Shown: positions 27,262 through 37,141 of the stretch, in pieces | How the letters are laid out: each line of letters starts with the position of its first letter | Position numbering within the stretch: position 1 is the stretch's first letter | From: Pseudobdellovibrionaceae bacterium | Lineage (GTDB): Bacteria; Bdellovibrionota; Bdellovibrionia; Bdellovibrionales; Bdellovibrionaceae | Length of the DNA: 62,980 bases | Reading direction: 5' to 3' | Assembly (NCBI GenBank): GCA_013359135.1 | Contig: JABWCN010000023.1 | Coordinates: forward strand, 26,012 to 88,991 | Notes under the pieces: generated by a model | Database searches by the model: none | Seen by the model: the letters and a program-made list of their open reading frames with translations, nothing else | What the model was told of the DNA's origin: nothing | Translations under genes and position numbers: made by a program

Positions 27262-28323
27262 TTACAACGACGATTTTTTTAATCCTTCAACAATCCAATT
27301 ATGAATCAAAGGCCTTAATTCAACAAAAGAACGATTCTCTCTTCCATAAACTAAGCGATTACTTAACACACTTACTGCTAAATCTGACTTAGGGTCATAC
27401 CACATAGAAGTTCCAGTAAAACCTGTGTGTCCAATTGAGTTTAGTGAAAAATATCCACCACAACTACTCTTGCCAGGTGTTGGCATCATAAAACCCAATG
27501 ACCAGTCACCTCTGCCTTCAGGTCGAGCTCGTTTTACAAAAGCCTGAGTTGTCTTAAGTTTAATAAAATATTTAGCTATTCCTAAAATCTGCGAGCGAAG
27601 GTGTAGCATGTACCAACCCATATCATCAATACTACCAAACAGTCCGGCATGAGTTGAAACTCCACCCAAGGCCCATGTGTTTTCATCATGAACCTCACCC
27701 TGTAAAAGCTTTCCTCTCCAAGGACATTCTTCTGTTGGGGCAAATAAATTACTTCTCAAGTTCGTCTGATTTCTAGGGTGAAACTCCAAAGTCGTCCCCT
27801 CATAAAACAAAGCTTTGATATCATTCCAAATAGATACCAAATCTTTTTGATAAAAAGCTTCAAGAATAAAACCCAAAAGTAAAAAACCAACATCACTGTA
27901 AACACTTACATCTTGGGGCGTAAGCTCTAAGGATTCGATCATTTTCCTTAAATGCTCTCTTCTTTTTTGCCAAGTTTCTGCCAGATTAAGTTCTTTATAA
28001 AAAGGCTTCCACCAAACCAAGCCAGACGAATGAGTCAACAAATCCTGTATCCGTGTATGCTCATGTTGATACCAGGGAAGAAATGCTTTAACCTTTGAAT
28101 CTAGATCCCATTTTTTTTCTTCAAAGGCTAACATCATAGCTTGAACTGTAAAAATAATTTTAGTCAAACTAGCCAAATCATAGTAAGCATAAGTAGTACC
28201 AACGGACACATCGCAAACAAGTCGTCCATTTTGATAAGCTCTTACCATCACGCCTGGAGTGACGTCACGAATACTGGTTTCTAAATTCTGAATTAAACTT
28301 TTTTCTAATACTGAAAACTTCAT
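27262..28323 (-). CDS. Beta-lactamase-family serine hydrolase
   Basis: A 353-residue protein of the class C beta-lactamase/DD-peptidase fold. The nucleophile motif SLTK is in YDLASLTKIIF, the second motif is YSD (instead of the common YxN), and GHTGFTGTSMW supplies the third (HTG). No signal peptide is visible, so it may be cytoplasmic, in contrast to periplasmic penicillin-binding proteins. It lies 15 nt after the LD-carboxypeptidase gene and 26 nt before mpl, which suggests action on muropeptides or related amides. The exact substrate cannot be read from sequence. Confidence 0.85.
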   Translation of the reverse strand: MKFSVLEKSLIQNLETSIRDVTPGVMVRAYQNGRLVCDVSVGTTYAYYDLASLTKIIFTVQAMMLAFEEKKWDLDSKVKAFLPWYQHEHTRIQDLLTHSSGLVWWKPFYKELNLAETWQKRREHLRKMIESLELTPQDVSVYSDVGFLLLGFILEAFYQKDLVSIWNDIKALFYEGTTLEFHPRNQTNLRSNLFAPTEECPWRGKLLQGEVHDENTWALGGVSTHAGLFGSIDDMGWYMLHLRSQILGIAKYFIKLKTTQAFVKRARPEGRGDWSLGFMMPTPGKSSCGGYFSLNSIGHTGFTGTSMWYDPKSDLAVSVLSNRLVYGRENRSFVELRPLIHNWIVEGLKKSSL

Positions 28324-28337
28324 CTCGCCTCAAATCT

Positions 28338-29267
28338 TCACTCGTTATTTTCCACACTTAGAGTGAAGAGGTCACCCTTTTTTTTCACTACGGCCGGAGT
28401 ATTTAGTGGTAAAGGTCTTTGATTGATCTCATGTCCCGTCTCTACTCCGACAAAAATGGGAATGGAAAGACGCTCTCCCCATTGCCTCCATAGCCAGGGT
28501 AGCATGTTTTTCTTATCTGGCTCTAAACATTGAGTCATTTGCCCAATAAGCAATCCTTTACACTCCCTAAAAATACCCGCTAAATACAATTGTTCTAGAC
28601 AGCGATCGATCTTATAAGCTCTTTCTCCAATCTCTTCTATAAACAAAAACTTCCCCTTAGTTTGAATTTCATAGGGGGTACCCGTGTGGCTGGTTAGAGT
28701 GATTAAATTCCCTCCCACAATATCACCTTGAATTTTTTTAATTTTTTTGGCCAACTCATTAACAGGGCGAAGTCTTTTAAATTCTACCTGAGCTTGTGTT
28801 TTTAAAATTATTGCTAAATTTTCTTTTAATATTCCCCGCGGAAGTTTGTTCTCTATCCAACGGTCCAAATGAGAGGCATGCAATGTCGACCACCCCCACC
28901 GCTGTTGTAGATAAATATGCAAGGAAGTGATATCGCTTAATCCAATCAATAATTTTTTCTTCTTAGGTTTCTTCAGAGAATCTAATAAAGGTAGTAAATG
29001 GATAGATCCATAACCTCCCCTCAAGCACCAAATCACATCAGACTGCTCCTCTTCCAAGGCTAACTTTAAATAATCAAATCTTATGTTGCGATCTGACGAA
29101 TTTAGCGGATGTCGCCTATCCATCATTTTTTCATCATAAAGAAAATCAAAAAAAGGGTTTTGACCGACAAACTGAGAAATAGATTTCAAAACCTCGGGGT
29201 GAGGTTTAAAACCAGGTGCTATTACCCGCACTACTGTCTTTTTTAGCAATTTATTTTTCTGACTCAT
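28338..29267 (-). CDS. LD-carboxypeptidase (peptidase family S66)
   Basis: A 309-residue cytoplasmic enzyme of the LdcA/MccF family. It shows WCLRGGYGSIHLLP, the nucleophile Ser in LIGLSDITSLHIYL, and the C-terminal VETGHEINQRPLPLNTPA with the catalytic His. LdcA removes the terminal D-Ala from murein tetrapeptides to give the tripeptide that Mpl re-uses, so its place two genes before mpl fits. MccF-type immunity amidase is the alternative within S66. It follows purF after 45 nt. Length is normal. Confidence 0.9.
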   Translation of the reverse strand: MSQKNKLLKKTVVRVIAPGFKPHPEVLKSISQFVGQNPFFDFLYDEKMMDRRHPLNSSDRNIRFDYLKLALEEEQSDVIWCLRGGYGSIHLLPLLDSLKKPKKKKLLIGLSDITSLHIYLQQRWGWSTLHASHLDRWIENKLPRGILKENLAIILKTQAQVEFKRLRPVNELAKKIKKIQGDIVGGNLITLTSHTGTPYEIQTKGKFLFIEEIGERAYKIDRCLEQLYLAGIFRECKGLLIGQMTQCLEPDKKNMLPWLWRQWGERLSIPIFVGVETGHEINQRPLPLNTPAVVKKKGDLFTLSVENNE

Positions 29268-29312
29268 CAGCTAATTATGAAACAGATTTATTAAATAGCA
29301 AAGAGGAAATCC

Positions 29313-30665
29313 TTAAATTTTGGTAGGATACTTTTCGTTAAAACAAGCCGCACAAAAGTCCTTACCGTCAGAGTGCATGGCTTTAAATAAGCCATCCATA
29401 GTAAGATAAGTCAAACTATCAGCCCCAATAAATTCCTCGATAGTTTTTAAATCATATTTAGCTGCTATCAACTGACTTTTCTGTGGTGTATCTACACCAT
29501 AGTAACAGGGACTGATCGTCGGTGGTGAAGCAATCCGCATATGAACTTCTTTTGCTCCTGCCTGACGAATCAAGTTAATGATTTTTTTACTTGTCGTACC
29601 TCGAACTAAAGAATCATCTATCACTACGACGCGCTTACCTTTTAATACCTCTGATTGAGGGTTAAGTTTGATTTTCACCCCAAAATCCCTGACACTTTGA
29701 GATGGTTGAATAAAAGTTCTGCCTACATAATGATTACGAATAATTCCAAACTCAAAAGGCACACCACTTTCTTGAGCAAACCCAATGGCCGCTGGCACAC
29801 CACTGTCAGGCACTGGAATCACAATATCAGCCTCAACTCGAGATTCTTTAGCTAAAAATTTTCCTAAATTCTTCCTGGATTCATAAACACTTCGCCCAAA
29901 AACTTTAGAGTCTGGACGAGCAAAATACACATGTTCAAAGACACATTGTGATAAATGGTTCTTTGTTGCATAAATCTCTGAATGCATCCCATCTTCATCA
30001 AACCAAACTATTTCTCCAGGCAAAATATCCCGAACAAACTCAGCCCCTATCAAATCAAAAGCACAACTTTCACTAGCAACCACATAGGCATCATCTTTTT
30101 TTCCTAAACTTAAGGGTCTAAATCCATGGGGATCACGAAGGGCTACCAGCTTTTTTTGCGTCAGTAGCACAAAGCTAAAAGCCCCATCAAGCACCAACAA
30201 AGACTCTTTCAACGCCTCAATAAAATGATTATGATTCTTTTTTGAAATCAAATGTAATAAAATTTCCGTATCACTTGTAGCTTGAAATATGGCTCCTGAA
30301 AAACTTAGTTCTCTCTTAATTTCCTCATAGTTTACAATGTTACCATTATGAGCCAAAGCAATAGGCCCCTTATACAACTCCGCGGTCAAAGGCTGAGCAT
30401 TAGCTAATAAATTTTGCCCCGTTGTTGAGTAGCGCACGTGTCCAATGGCCGCATTGCCTTTTAAGCTTGCCAGAACGGATTCACTAAATACATCCCCAAC
30501 TAGGCCTAAACCTTTGTAATGATGATGCTTCTTATCTTCCATTGTGACGATGCCTGCCGACTCCTGCCCGCGATGTTGCATGGCATAGAGTCCAAGATAA
30601 GTCATCTGACTGGCTTCAGGATGATTCCAAATTCCAAAAACGGCGCACTCCTCTTTGACTCCCAT
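29313..30665 (-). CDS. purF: Amidophosphoribosyltransferase PurF, Fe-S type
   Basis: A 450-residue enzyme for the first step of purine synthesis (PRPP + Gln to phosphoribosylamine). The Ntn nucleophile is Cys7 after the propeptide MGVKEE, which must be removed for activity. The glutaminase core (AMQHRGQESAGI, GHVRYSTTGQN) and PRTase loop (RVVVIDDSLVRGTTSK) are clear. Cys residues at SQCVFEH, SPCYYG and the C-terminal DFCAACFNEKYP match the four 4Fe-4S ligands known from the Bacillus-type enzyme, so an oxygen-sensitive cluster is expected. It is the last purine gene of the operon. Confidence 0.97.
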   Translation of the reverse strand: MGVKEECAVFGIWNHPEASQMTYLGLYAMQHRGQESAGIVTMEDKKHHHYKGLGLVGDVFSESVLASLKGNAAIGHVRYSTTGQNLLANAQPLTAELYKGPIALAHNGNIVNYEEIKRELSFSGAIFQATSDTEILLHLISKKNHNHFIEALKESLLVLDGAFSFVLLTQKKLVALRDPHGFRPLSLGKKDDAYVVASESCAFDLIGAEFVRDILPGEIVWFDEDGMHSEIYATKNHLSQCVFEHVYFARPDSKVFGRSVYESRKNLGKFLAKESRVEADIVIPVPDSGVPAAIGFAQESGVPFEFGIIRNHYVGRTFIQPSQSVRDFGVKIKLNPQSEVLKGKRVVVIDDSLVRGTTSKKIINLIRQAGAKEVHMRIASPPTISPCYYGVDTPQKSQLIAAKYDLKTIEEFIGADSLTYLTMDGLFKAMHSDGKDFCAACFNEKYPTKI

Positions 30666-30688
30666 TTTTAAATGCCTACTTTCTACTT

Positions 30689-32878
30689 TTATTTTTTAGT
30701 AAAACCTATCAAATGAAATTTAAATCGATTTTTCTCACAGTAATTTTTTAAACTCTTCTCAAAATTTTCTTTTTGATTTTTACTCACTGTAAAAACAAAT
30801 TCATAAAATCTTTCTTCAAATAAATATGCCAAATTCTCTTTACCATTAAAGATTTTACTAAAGGGTTGAAACTTTATTTCACTCGTTTCCATTTTCTCTA
30901 AAGTCATTGCTAGACCACCGGCCCCCACGATCCTAGCACCCTGGGGCTTTGTTTCTTCAATAAAGACTTTTAAAGTGTTAACCACTTGAGCCCATTCTTC
31001 GGAGTTTAAATCGCCGCAAAAAAATGGTTTTACATGATTTATCTCTGCCATTTTATGATAAGATAACACATGACTTCGGTCAGGGTGAGGATACATATGA
31101 TAAACCTCTAAACCCTCTTCATGAAAATGACATTCAGGAACCGGGCTTTCATTTTCTTTTAGCCCAACCATACCTATAGCTGGAGTGGGCGTGATGTTTT
31201 TATTTTGGGTTTCATTGTAAAAACTCACATTCCCAGAAATCACCGGTGCATCTATTAACTGAGCTAAGTGAGCGTAATTATCAACTGTTGTCACAAAATC
31301 TGTCATGACTTCTAACTTTTCAGGATTTCCAAAATTCAAACAATCAGTAATTGCCAGAGGTTTAAATCCCTTAACTGCCATTTGTAATGCTGGGTACAAC
31401 AAGGCATCCTTTGACCCAAGCTCTGTGTCTAAACGCATGACGCTTGGTCTACATCCAACAGACAGAGCTAATTCTCGATGAGACGGGAGTTTTAAAATAG
31501 CCAAAGTTGCAGAAGCATCTTTCATAGTTCGCGCCCCCACCCTTTGATCATATTGTTCATAGATCCAATTTTTTTTCGAGAAAGAACTATTATGTTTCAT
31601 TTTGTGAATTATATTTTTTAGTAATTCTTCAGTTTCCTGACTTGTGCTCTCGATAGCTACTGTTTCTGCTAAGTTCTCTAATAATTTGCGACTTTGATTA
31701 TCAAAATCATTTGCTGAAATTTTCTTACTAGAATTGTATTTAGTAAAAGGACGCTCATACCTGGGAGCTGAATCCACAATAAGACCAGGTTCAATCTCTG
31801 TGAGTAAGTCACCATTCCAAAAAAGGCGCATCTTTTTGGTGTCGTTAATTTTTCCAATGGGAGAAGCATCAAGCCCCCACTTTTCGAAAGATTTTTTTAT
31901 TTTTTCTAAATTTTCTGGAACACAAACTAGCAACATGCGCTCTTGACTCTCGGAAAGTAAAATTTCCTCTGGCGTCAAAGTAGAGTCTCGACGAGGAACT
32001 TGATCTAAATGCATATCAAAACCAACTTGATTTTTAGCAGCCATTTCAAAACTACTTGAGGTTAAACCAGCAGCTCCCATATCCTGCATGGAGACGACTA
32101 GTTTTTCTTTTAAAACCTCTAAACACGACTCAATTAAAAGTTTTTCATAAAAAGGATCACCAATTTGTATATTTGGTTTCTTAGCTTCGTTATTCTCATC
32201 AAAAGATTCACTGGCCATCGCAGCCCCATGGACTCCATCTTTTCCAGTTTTTGCTCCCACATATACAACTAAATTTCCTATTCCATGAGCTTTAGAACTA
32301 GCCAAAGGCATTCCCTCTGTTACTAACCCCACAGCCATAGCATTCACTAAAATATTGTTGTCATAACTTGCGTCATACTCTGTAAAACCAGTCACTGTCG
32401 GCACACCAACACAGTTTCCATAACTACTGATTCCGCGGACTACTTCCTGCTCCAAGTACTTCATTCGTGGATTATTTTCAGTTCGTCCAAAACACAAGTA
32501 GTCTGCTAAGGCAATAGGTCTTGCTCCCATGGTGAAAATGTCTCTTAAAATCCCGCCAACACCTGTTGCTGCTCCCTGAAAAGGCTCAATAAAACTAGGA
32601 TGGTTATGGCTTTCCATTTTAAAAATGATTTTCTCGCCAAATCCAAGATCAACTAGCCCTGCATTCTCATCTGAATCATCACGTGTGATGGTATTGCGAT
32701 AAGAAAATTTTCTTAAGTGAATCTTTGAGCTTTTATATGAACAATGTTCACTCCATAAAGCTGAAAACAAAGGCCATTCTATTGACTTTGGTTCTCGCCC
32801 CAACAAACTGATCATTTTTTCATATTCACCTTGAGAAAGCCGATAATGCTTTAGCTTATTCTTTAACTCATCACTCAT
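30689..32878 (-). CDS. purL: Phosphoribosylformylglycinamidine synthase subunit PurL (small type)
   Basis: A 729-residue ATP-dependent FGAM synthetase of the small, multisubunit type that works with PurQ and PurS rather than the 1300-residue fused enzyme. Typical segments are WPLFSALWSEHCSYKSSK, KMESHNHPSFIEPFQGAATG, DMGAAGLTSSSFEMA and ITDCLNFGNPEK. The start overlaps the purQ stop (ATGA, 32875-32878). PurF follows after 23 nt. Every expected subunit gene of the complex is adjacent. Confidence 0.98.
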   Translation of the reverse strand: MSDELKNKLKHYRLSQGEYEKMISLLGREPKSIEWPLFSALWSEHCSYKSSKIHLRKFSYRNTITRDDSDENAGLVDLGFGEKIIFKMESHNHPSFIEPFQGAATGVGGILRDIFTMGARPIALADYLCFGRTENNPRMKYLEQEVVRGISSYGNCVGVPTVTGFTEYDASYDNNILVNAMAVGLVTEGMPLASSKAHGIGNLVVYVGAKTGKDGVHGAAMASESFDENNEAKKPNIQIGDPFYEKLLIESCLEVLKEKLVVSMQDMGAAGLTSSSFEMAAKNQVGFDMHLDQVPRRDSTLTPEEILLSESQERMLLVCVPENLEKIKKSFEKWGLDASPIGKINDTKKMRLFWNGDLLTEIEPGLIVDSAPRYERPFTKYNSSKKISANDFDNQSRKLLENLAETVAIESTSQETEELLKNIIHKMKHNSSFSKKNWIYEQYDQRVGARTMKDASATLAILKLPSHRELALSVGCRPSVMRLDTELGSKDALLYPALQMAVKGFKPLAITDCLNFGNPEKLEVMTDFVTTVDNYAHLAQLIDAPVISGNVSFYNETQNKNITPTPAIGMVGLKENESPVPECHFHEEGLEVYHMYPHPDRSHVLSYHKMAEINHVKPFFCGDLNSEEWAQVVNTLKVFIEETKPQGARIVGAGGLAMTLEKMETSEIKFQPFSKIFNGKENLAYLFEERFYEFVFTVSKNQKENFEKSLKNYCEKNRFKFHLIGFTKK

Positions 32879-33531
32879 AAACTACCTCTATCTGCTAAAA
32901 AAGAGAACCCATCAGCTCCGCCCATCCACTCCCAAAGCGCACGCTCAGGATGAGGCATTAACGCAGCCACATTTTTTTCTGCACTCATCACTCCAGCAAT
33001 TTGATTTAGAGATCCATTAATATCCTCTTCATAACTAAACCAAATTTGTCCTTGATCTTGTACTCGCTTTAACTCTTCGGAAGGTAAATAATAGCGACCT
33101 TCGCCATGAGCCACTGGTAGTTTGATTTTAGATTGATGAGCCTGAGTGTAAAAATAAGGATTACTATTTTCCAGTTTCAAACTTACCCACTTATCAATAA
33201 ATTTTAAATTTTTATTTCTCAGTAAAACACCAGGCAAAAGCCCGCTCTCACATAAAATCTGAAACCCATTACAAATACCTAGTATCGGTTTCCCTTTTTT
33301 TGCGAACTCAAGAGTTGACTTCATCACTGGAGATTTAGCAGCTAAAGCACCACATCTTAAATAGTCTCCATAACTAAAACCACCAGGCACAAGAATCTGA
33401 TCTATATCAGTCATTTGAAACTGATCTTGATGCCATAACCATATCGGCTCATGATTTTTTGCTTTGATCATTTCATAGATATCAAAATCACAATTAGTTC
33501 CGGGGAAGCGCAAAACACCTATTTTCATCAT
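32875..33531 (-). CDS. purQ: FGAM synthase glutaminase subunit PurQ
   Basis: A 218-residue class I glutamine amidotransferase that supplies ammonia to PurL. The nucleophile elbow is PILGICNGFQIL, the start is KIGVLRFPGTNCDFD, and MPHPERALW holds the His/Glu of the triad. Two adjacent ATGs (33531 and 33528) are possible; the second has better spacing from AGGAG. It lies 5 nt after purS and overlaps purL by 4 bp. Confidence 0.97.
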   Translation of the reverse strand: MMKIGVLRFPGTNCDFDIYEMIKAKNHEPIWLWHQDQFQMTDIDQILVPGGFSYGDYLRCGALAAKSPVMKSTLEFAKKGKPILGICNGFQILCESGLLPGVLLRNKNLKFIDKWVSLKLENSNPYFYTQAHQSKIKLPVAHGEGRYYLPSEELKRVQDQGQIWFSYEEDINGSLNQIAGVMSAEKNVAALMPHPERALWEWMGGADGFSFLADRGSL

Positions 33532-33536
33532 CTCTC

Positions 33537-33800
33537 CTAGTTTTTATGAAAGGATTGAGACTCTTCCAAAACTTCCAGTTGGTATGACTCTATTAAAGGA
33601 TTTATAAGCAAAAATTCAGTCATTTTTTTTGCTTCTTTAAGAGCCTCCTCTTTATTTTCAAGCGCTAAATCCAACACAATGTACTTACCCACCCGACAAG
33701 AATTCAAATGAAACTGATGGTTTTTTAAATTGTCATGAACCGCTCTTCCTTGAGAATCGAGCAATACCTCTCTAGGTAAAATTTTTACCGCCACTTTCAT
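33537..33800 (-). CDS. purS: FGAM synthase subunit PurS
   Basis: An 87-residue protein that bridges PurL and PurQ. It shows VKILPREVLLDSQGRAV, VGKYIVLDL and a C-terminal NPLIESYQLEVLE, all typical of PurS, at the normal length. AGGA lies just upstream of the ATG. It sits between purC (4 nt away) and purQ. Confidence 0.95.
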   Translation of the reverse strand: MKVAVKILPREVLLDSQGRAVHDNLKNHQFHLNSCRVGKYIVLDLALENKEEALKEAKKMTEFLLINPLIESYQLEVLEESQSFHKN

Positions 33801-33804
33801 AGTC

Positions 33805-34542
33805 CTACCCCTTCCTTATATTCAATTTTTGCAAGCGTGCTAAAACCTGTTCATAACTTTCTTTGACCTGGCCTAAATCACGCCGAAAACGATCCTTATC
33901 TAGCTTCTCCTTGGTTTTTACATCCCACAAACGACAGCAATCAGGAGTGATCTCATCTGCTAGCAATATTTGCCCCTGAAGATCTTTTCCAAACTCCACT
34001 TTAAAATCAATTAACTCAATATCAATTCTATGGAACAACTCTTTAAGTCCCTGATTAATCATCAAAGCAAGTTCACATAACAAACTAATATCTTTTTCTG
34101 AAATTTTATAAATAATACGCATTTGTTCTTCAGAAACAAAAGGATCATTAAGTTCATCTTTTTTAAAATAAAACTCTACCAAAGGTTCAGAAAGAGGAGT
34201 TCCTTCTTCAAGTCCAAGTTTTTTAGCCGTAGAACCGGCAAGAACATTTCTAACAACTACTTCAAACGGAATAATTTCTACTTTCTTAACTAACATCCCA
34301 TTATGTTTTTCTTTTTTCAAATAATGAGATTTAACTCCATGTTGCTCTAAATAATCAAAAACCAAAGCCGCTATATCCCTATTTACAATACCCTTATTTT
34401 CAAAAGAACCTTTTTTTAAAGCATTGAAAGCAGTCAGGGAGTCTTTAAACTCTAAGAAAAAAACTTCTTTTTCTGGAGTTTTAAAAATTTTTTTAGCTTT
34501 CCCTTCATAAAGAAGTTCACTGTAATTAACCTCTTGACCCAT
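33805..34542 (-). CDS. purC: SAICAR synthetase PurC
   Basis: A 245-residue ATP-dependent ligase that joins aspartate to CAIR. Visible signatures are LLYEGKAKKIFKTPEKE, IIPFEVVVRNVLAGS, IELIDFKVEFG and LADEITPDCCRLWD. It is immediately downstream of purB (2 nt gap) with an overlapping ribosome-binding site, and upstream of purS. Length is standard. Confidence 0.97.
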   Translation of the reverse strand: MGQEVNYSELLYEGKAKKIFKTPEKEVFFLEFKDSLTAFNALKKGSFENKGIVNRDIAALVFDYLEQHGVKSHYLKKEKHNGMLVKKVEIIPFEVVVRNVLAGSTAKKLGLEEGTPLSEPLVEFYFKKDELNDPFVSEEQMRIIYKISEKDISLLCELALMINQGLKELFHRIDIELIDFKVEFGKDLQGQILLADEITPDCCRLWDVKTKEKLDKDRFRRDLGQVKESYEQVLARLQKLNIRKG

Positions 34543-34544
34543 GC

Positions 34545-35855
34545 CTATTTACCTCTTCCTTTTAATAAAGACTTTCTAGTTTTAATCACTTTCTTAATGG
34601 CTTCACGATGTTTTTTTCCGCTAAAAACATCTTCTAAGTCCTTAGAACTGAAATAAGAATTTAATTCTTTATCTTCTTTAATTTTATATTTAAGATGCTC
34701 GCCAACTCCTAGAGAATGACACAATCTTTGGACATGAGCATAAGCAATCTCTCTTTTAAGTCCTTTTTTCACTAAATGCAGTAACACATGAGAACTATAA
34801 AGTTGTCCTTGTGATAACTCCATAATTTCTAACATTCGCTTCTTATTGACTTGTAAACCTTCAAGTAATTGAGCCATTCGATGAGTAGCATAATCTGCAA
34901 CAATAAAAGCATCTGGAAAAACCACTCTCTCTACGGAAGAGTGAGAAATATCACGTTCATGCCATAAGGTCACATTTTCTAAACCACACTGCGCATAAGA
35001 TTTTAACAGACGAGCAAGCCCTGTTATGTTTTCCGCACTGATAGGATTTTTTTTGTGAGGCATCGCTGAAGAGCCTTTTTGTCCTTTAGAAAAACCCTCG
35101 ATAACTTCGCCTAATTCACTTCTTTGCAAATGTCTTAATTCAATAGCTAAGCGTTCAAGTCCCGCTCCATAAAGAGCCAGGGCATTCAAACACTGCGCAT
35201 GACGATCCCTAGGAACTACTTGAGTGGCAATAATTTCCGTTTTCAAATCAAGCAGCTTTGCTACTTTTTTTTCCACAGTCATGTCTTGGCTTGAATAGGT
35301 TCCGACAGCACCTGACAACTTACAAATTTTTAATTCCTCAAGAGCTTGTTTAAAACGATTCTCATTACGTTCAACCTCGGCCAAATAACCCAACATTTTC
35401 ATTCCAAAAGTCGTAGGCTCTGCAAACATTCCATGGGTACGGCCAGCGCACAAGGTGTCTTCATGCGCTAAAACCAATTGTCGCAACGCCATTTTTAGTT
35501 TTTTTAATGATTCTAAAAGGACTTTCCCTGCTTCTTGAATTTGTAAACTGAAAGCCGTATCCAAGACATCACTACTTGTTAAACCATAGTGAATATACTT
35601 ACCTTCAACACCTACATTTTCTGCCATATTAGTTACAAAAGCAATGACGTCATGCTTAGTGATAGCTTCAATTTCAGAAATTCTTTTAACGTTAAATTTA
35701 GCTTTTTTTTGGATGATTTTAAATGCCTTTGTAGGAATGATCTTAAGCTCACTTTGAACTTGAGCCACCGCTAACTCCACCTCCATCATTTTGCCAAATT
35801 TATGTTCTAAATCCCAGACCTGAGCCATTTCGACTCTTGAATATCTCTCTATCAT
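34545..35855 (-). CDS. purB: Adenylosuccinate lyase PurB
   Basis: A 436-residue fumarase/aspartase-superfamily lyase that acts twice in purine synthesis (SAICAR to AICAR; adenylosuccinate to AMP). It has HYGLTSSDVLDTAFSLQ, CAGRTHGMFAEPTTFG with the catalytic His, and the superfamily signature GSSAMPHKKNPISAENI. It starts inside the stop of gene X (ATGA, 35852-35855), so the two are coupled. Confidence 0.98.
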   Translation of the reverse strand: MIERYSRVEMAQVWDLEHKFGKMMEVELAVAQVQSELKIIPTKAFKIIQKKAKFNVKRISEIEAITKHDVIAFVTNMAENVGVEGKYIHYGLTSSDVLDTAFSLQIQEAGKVLLESLKKLKMALRQLVLAHEDTLCAGRTHGMFAEPTTFGMKMLGYLAEVERNENRFKQALEELKICKLSGAVGTYSSQDMTVEKKVAKLLDLKTEIIATQVVPRDRHAQCLNALALYGAGLERLAIELRHLQRSELGEVIEGFSKGQKGSSAMPHKKNPISAENITGLARLLKSYAQCGLENVTLWHERDISHSSVERVVFPDAFIVADYATHRMAQLLEGLQVNKKRMLEIMELSQGQLYSSHVLLHLVKKGLKREIAYAHVQRLCHSLGVGEHLKYKIKEDKELNSYFSSKDLEDVFSGKKHREAIKKVIKTRKSLLKGRGK

Positions 35856-37141
35856 TCCAGTTCCTTCATTTTTTCTGATTTTAATTTTTTATTAATATTC
35901 TCGATAAGCTGCAAACAGTCCTGATACTGACTTTCTCGATTCAAACTCTCAAGGGTTTCATAGCTTGAAAAATAAACATTTTTTAAGTCATTCCATTTGC
36001 GAAACTTAGATATCTCTTTTGAGTACTGGACAAATCGACTAGGACCAAGCTGCTGATACGTGTACTCATACTCCTGAGGGCAAGGAGCCAGAACTACTTG
36101 TGTATTTTCAAATTTCTTCTTAACTATTTCACTGATTTTAAGTGCGTAATAATCCAAATAATCTTTATTAAAACGTTGCGTGCTTGGAATTTTAATCCAA
36201 ACATCATACAATTCATCACGCGTCGTTCTTTGAACAATTAAAAGATTTTCGTGAGTCCAAGGTGCATACAAGTCATTGATCCATACTGAGTGTAAAGGGA
36301 TTTGCTCCGTCTCTCTGTTTTGTGAAATTGAGAAACTATAACGCGACCAAACCCACTCTGGATCAATCCCCCCCTGAGGAAACAAAGTATTGCCCAATTT
36401 TTCAGAAACAAAAAAAGTTTCTTGAGAAGATAATCCCCAAATCAAATGCTGAAACTTAATAATTCCTGACAACTCACCTTTTAATTCAAAACCACCCAGT
36501 TTTTTTCCTTCAGTCAAAACAAAATCTAAAATTTGAGTTCGGTGAGACCCTTGAATATTCTGATTTTTAAGCCACTCATGGGAGTGTTCTAAACTTCTTC
36601 TACTTAATGATCTTACAAAAAAAGAATTCATTAATGGTAATGGCCACTTTGATACTTTAAAATCTTGATAACTGGAGTACTCTGTCTGAGTTAACGTATG
36701 AGCCAAATACTCAAGCCAATTAGCCTCAAAAGAATGGTTTTTAAATGAAGACGTTAAGCCTTGACGATAATAGGCTTCTGTAGCCTGCGTTAAACGCTCT
36801 TTAAAATCAGCATTAATTTTTAACTCGGGATGGGACGGTGCCAATAGCTGATGGTGAATTAAGGGTGATTTAAACTCCAAGGGACCTCTTTGCGGCCAAA
36901 CAACAAAACCTCTGTCTTGACTTACATAGGTTTCCTCAAAATTTAACTTTTCAACAAAATATGGATTTAAGGTCTCGGAAGAAAAGAAACCAAATGGCCC
37001 CTCAACATCTTCCGTAGGCCATCGCCCCAAAGACTCATACAAATCCAAATACAAAACATTCCATCCTTGGCGCGAAAGTTCACTCGCTAACCACGAAAGA
37101 TTATAGAAGCCCCCAACAATGGCAACATCAAACTGACTCAT
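35852..37141 (-). CDS. Unknown Rossmann-type (probably flavin-binding) protein inside the purine operon
   Basis: A 429-residue protein that I do not recognise. The N-terminus (FDVAIVGGFYNLSWLASELS, then ending NVLYLDLYESLGRWP) looks like a dinucleotide-binding beta-alpha-beta with an acidic residue at the end of strand two, as in FAD-dependent oxidoreductases. The usual GxGxxG is altered to GGFYNLS. No other oxidoreductase motif is clear, and there is no signal peptide or membrane segment. The start at 37141 overlaps the purN stop (ATGA, 37138-37141), and its stop overlaps purB in the same way. It is therefore translated in step with purine enzymes. A TTG two codons upstream is an alternative start. 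Confidence 0.7.
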   Translation of the reverse strand: MSQFDVAIVGGFYNLSWLASELSRQGWNVLYLDLYESLGRWPTEDVEGPFGFFSSETLNPYFVEKLNFEETYVSQDRGFVVWPQRGPLEFKSPLIHHQLLAPSHPELKINADFKERLTQATEAYYRQGLTSSFKNHSFEANWLEYLAHTLTQTEYSSYQDFKVSKWPLPLMNSFFVRSLSRRSLEHSHEWLKNQNIQGSHRTQILDFVLTEGKKLGGFELKGELSGIIKFQHLIWGLSSQETFFVSEKLGNTLFPQGGIDPEWVWSRYSFSISQNRETEQIPLHSVWINDLYAPWTHENLLIVQRTTRDELYDVWIKIPSTQRFNKDYLDYYALKISEIVKKKFENTQVVLAPCPQEYEYTYQQLGPSRFVQYSKEISKFRKWNDLKNVYFSSYETLESLNRESQYQDCLQLIENINKKLKSEKMKELE

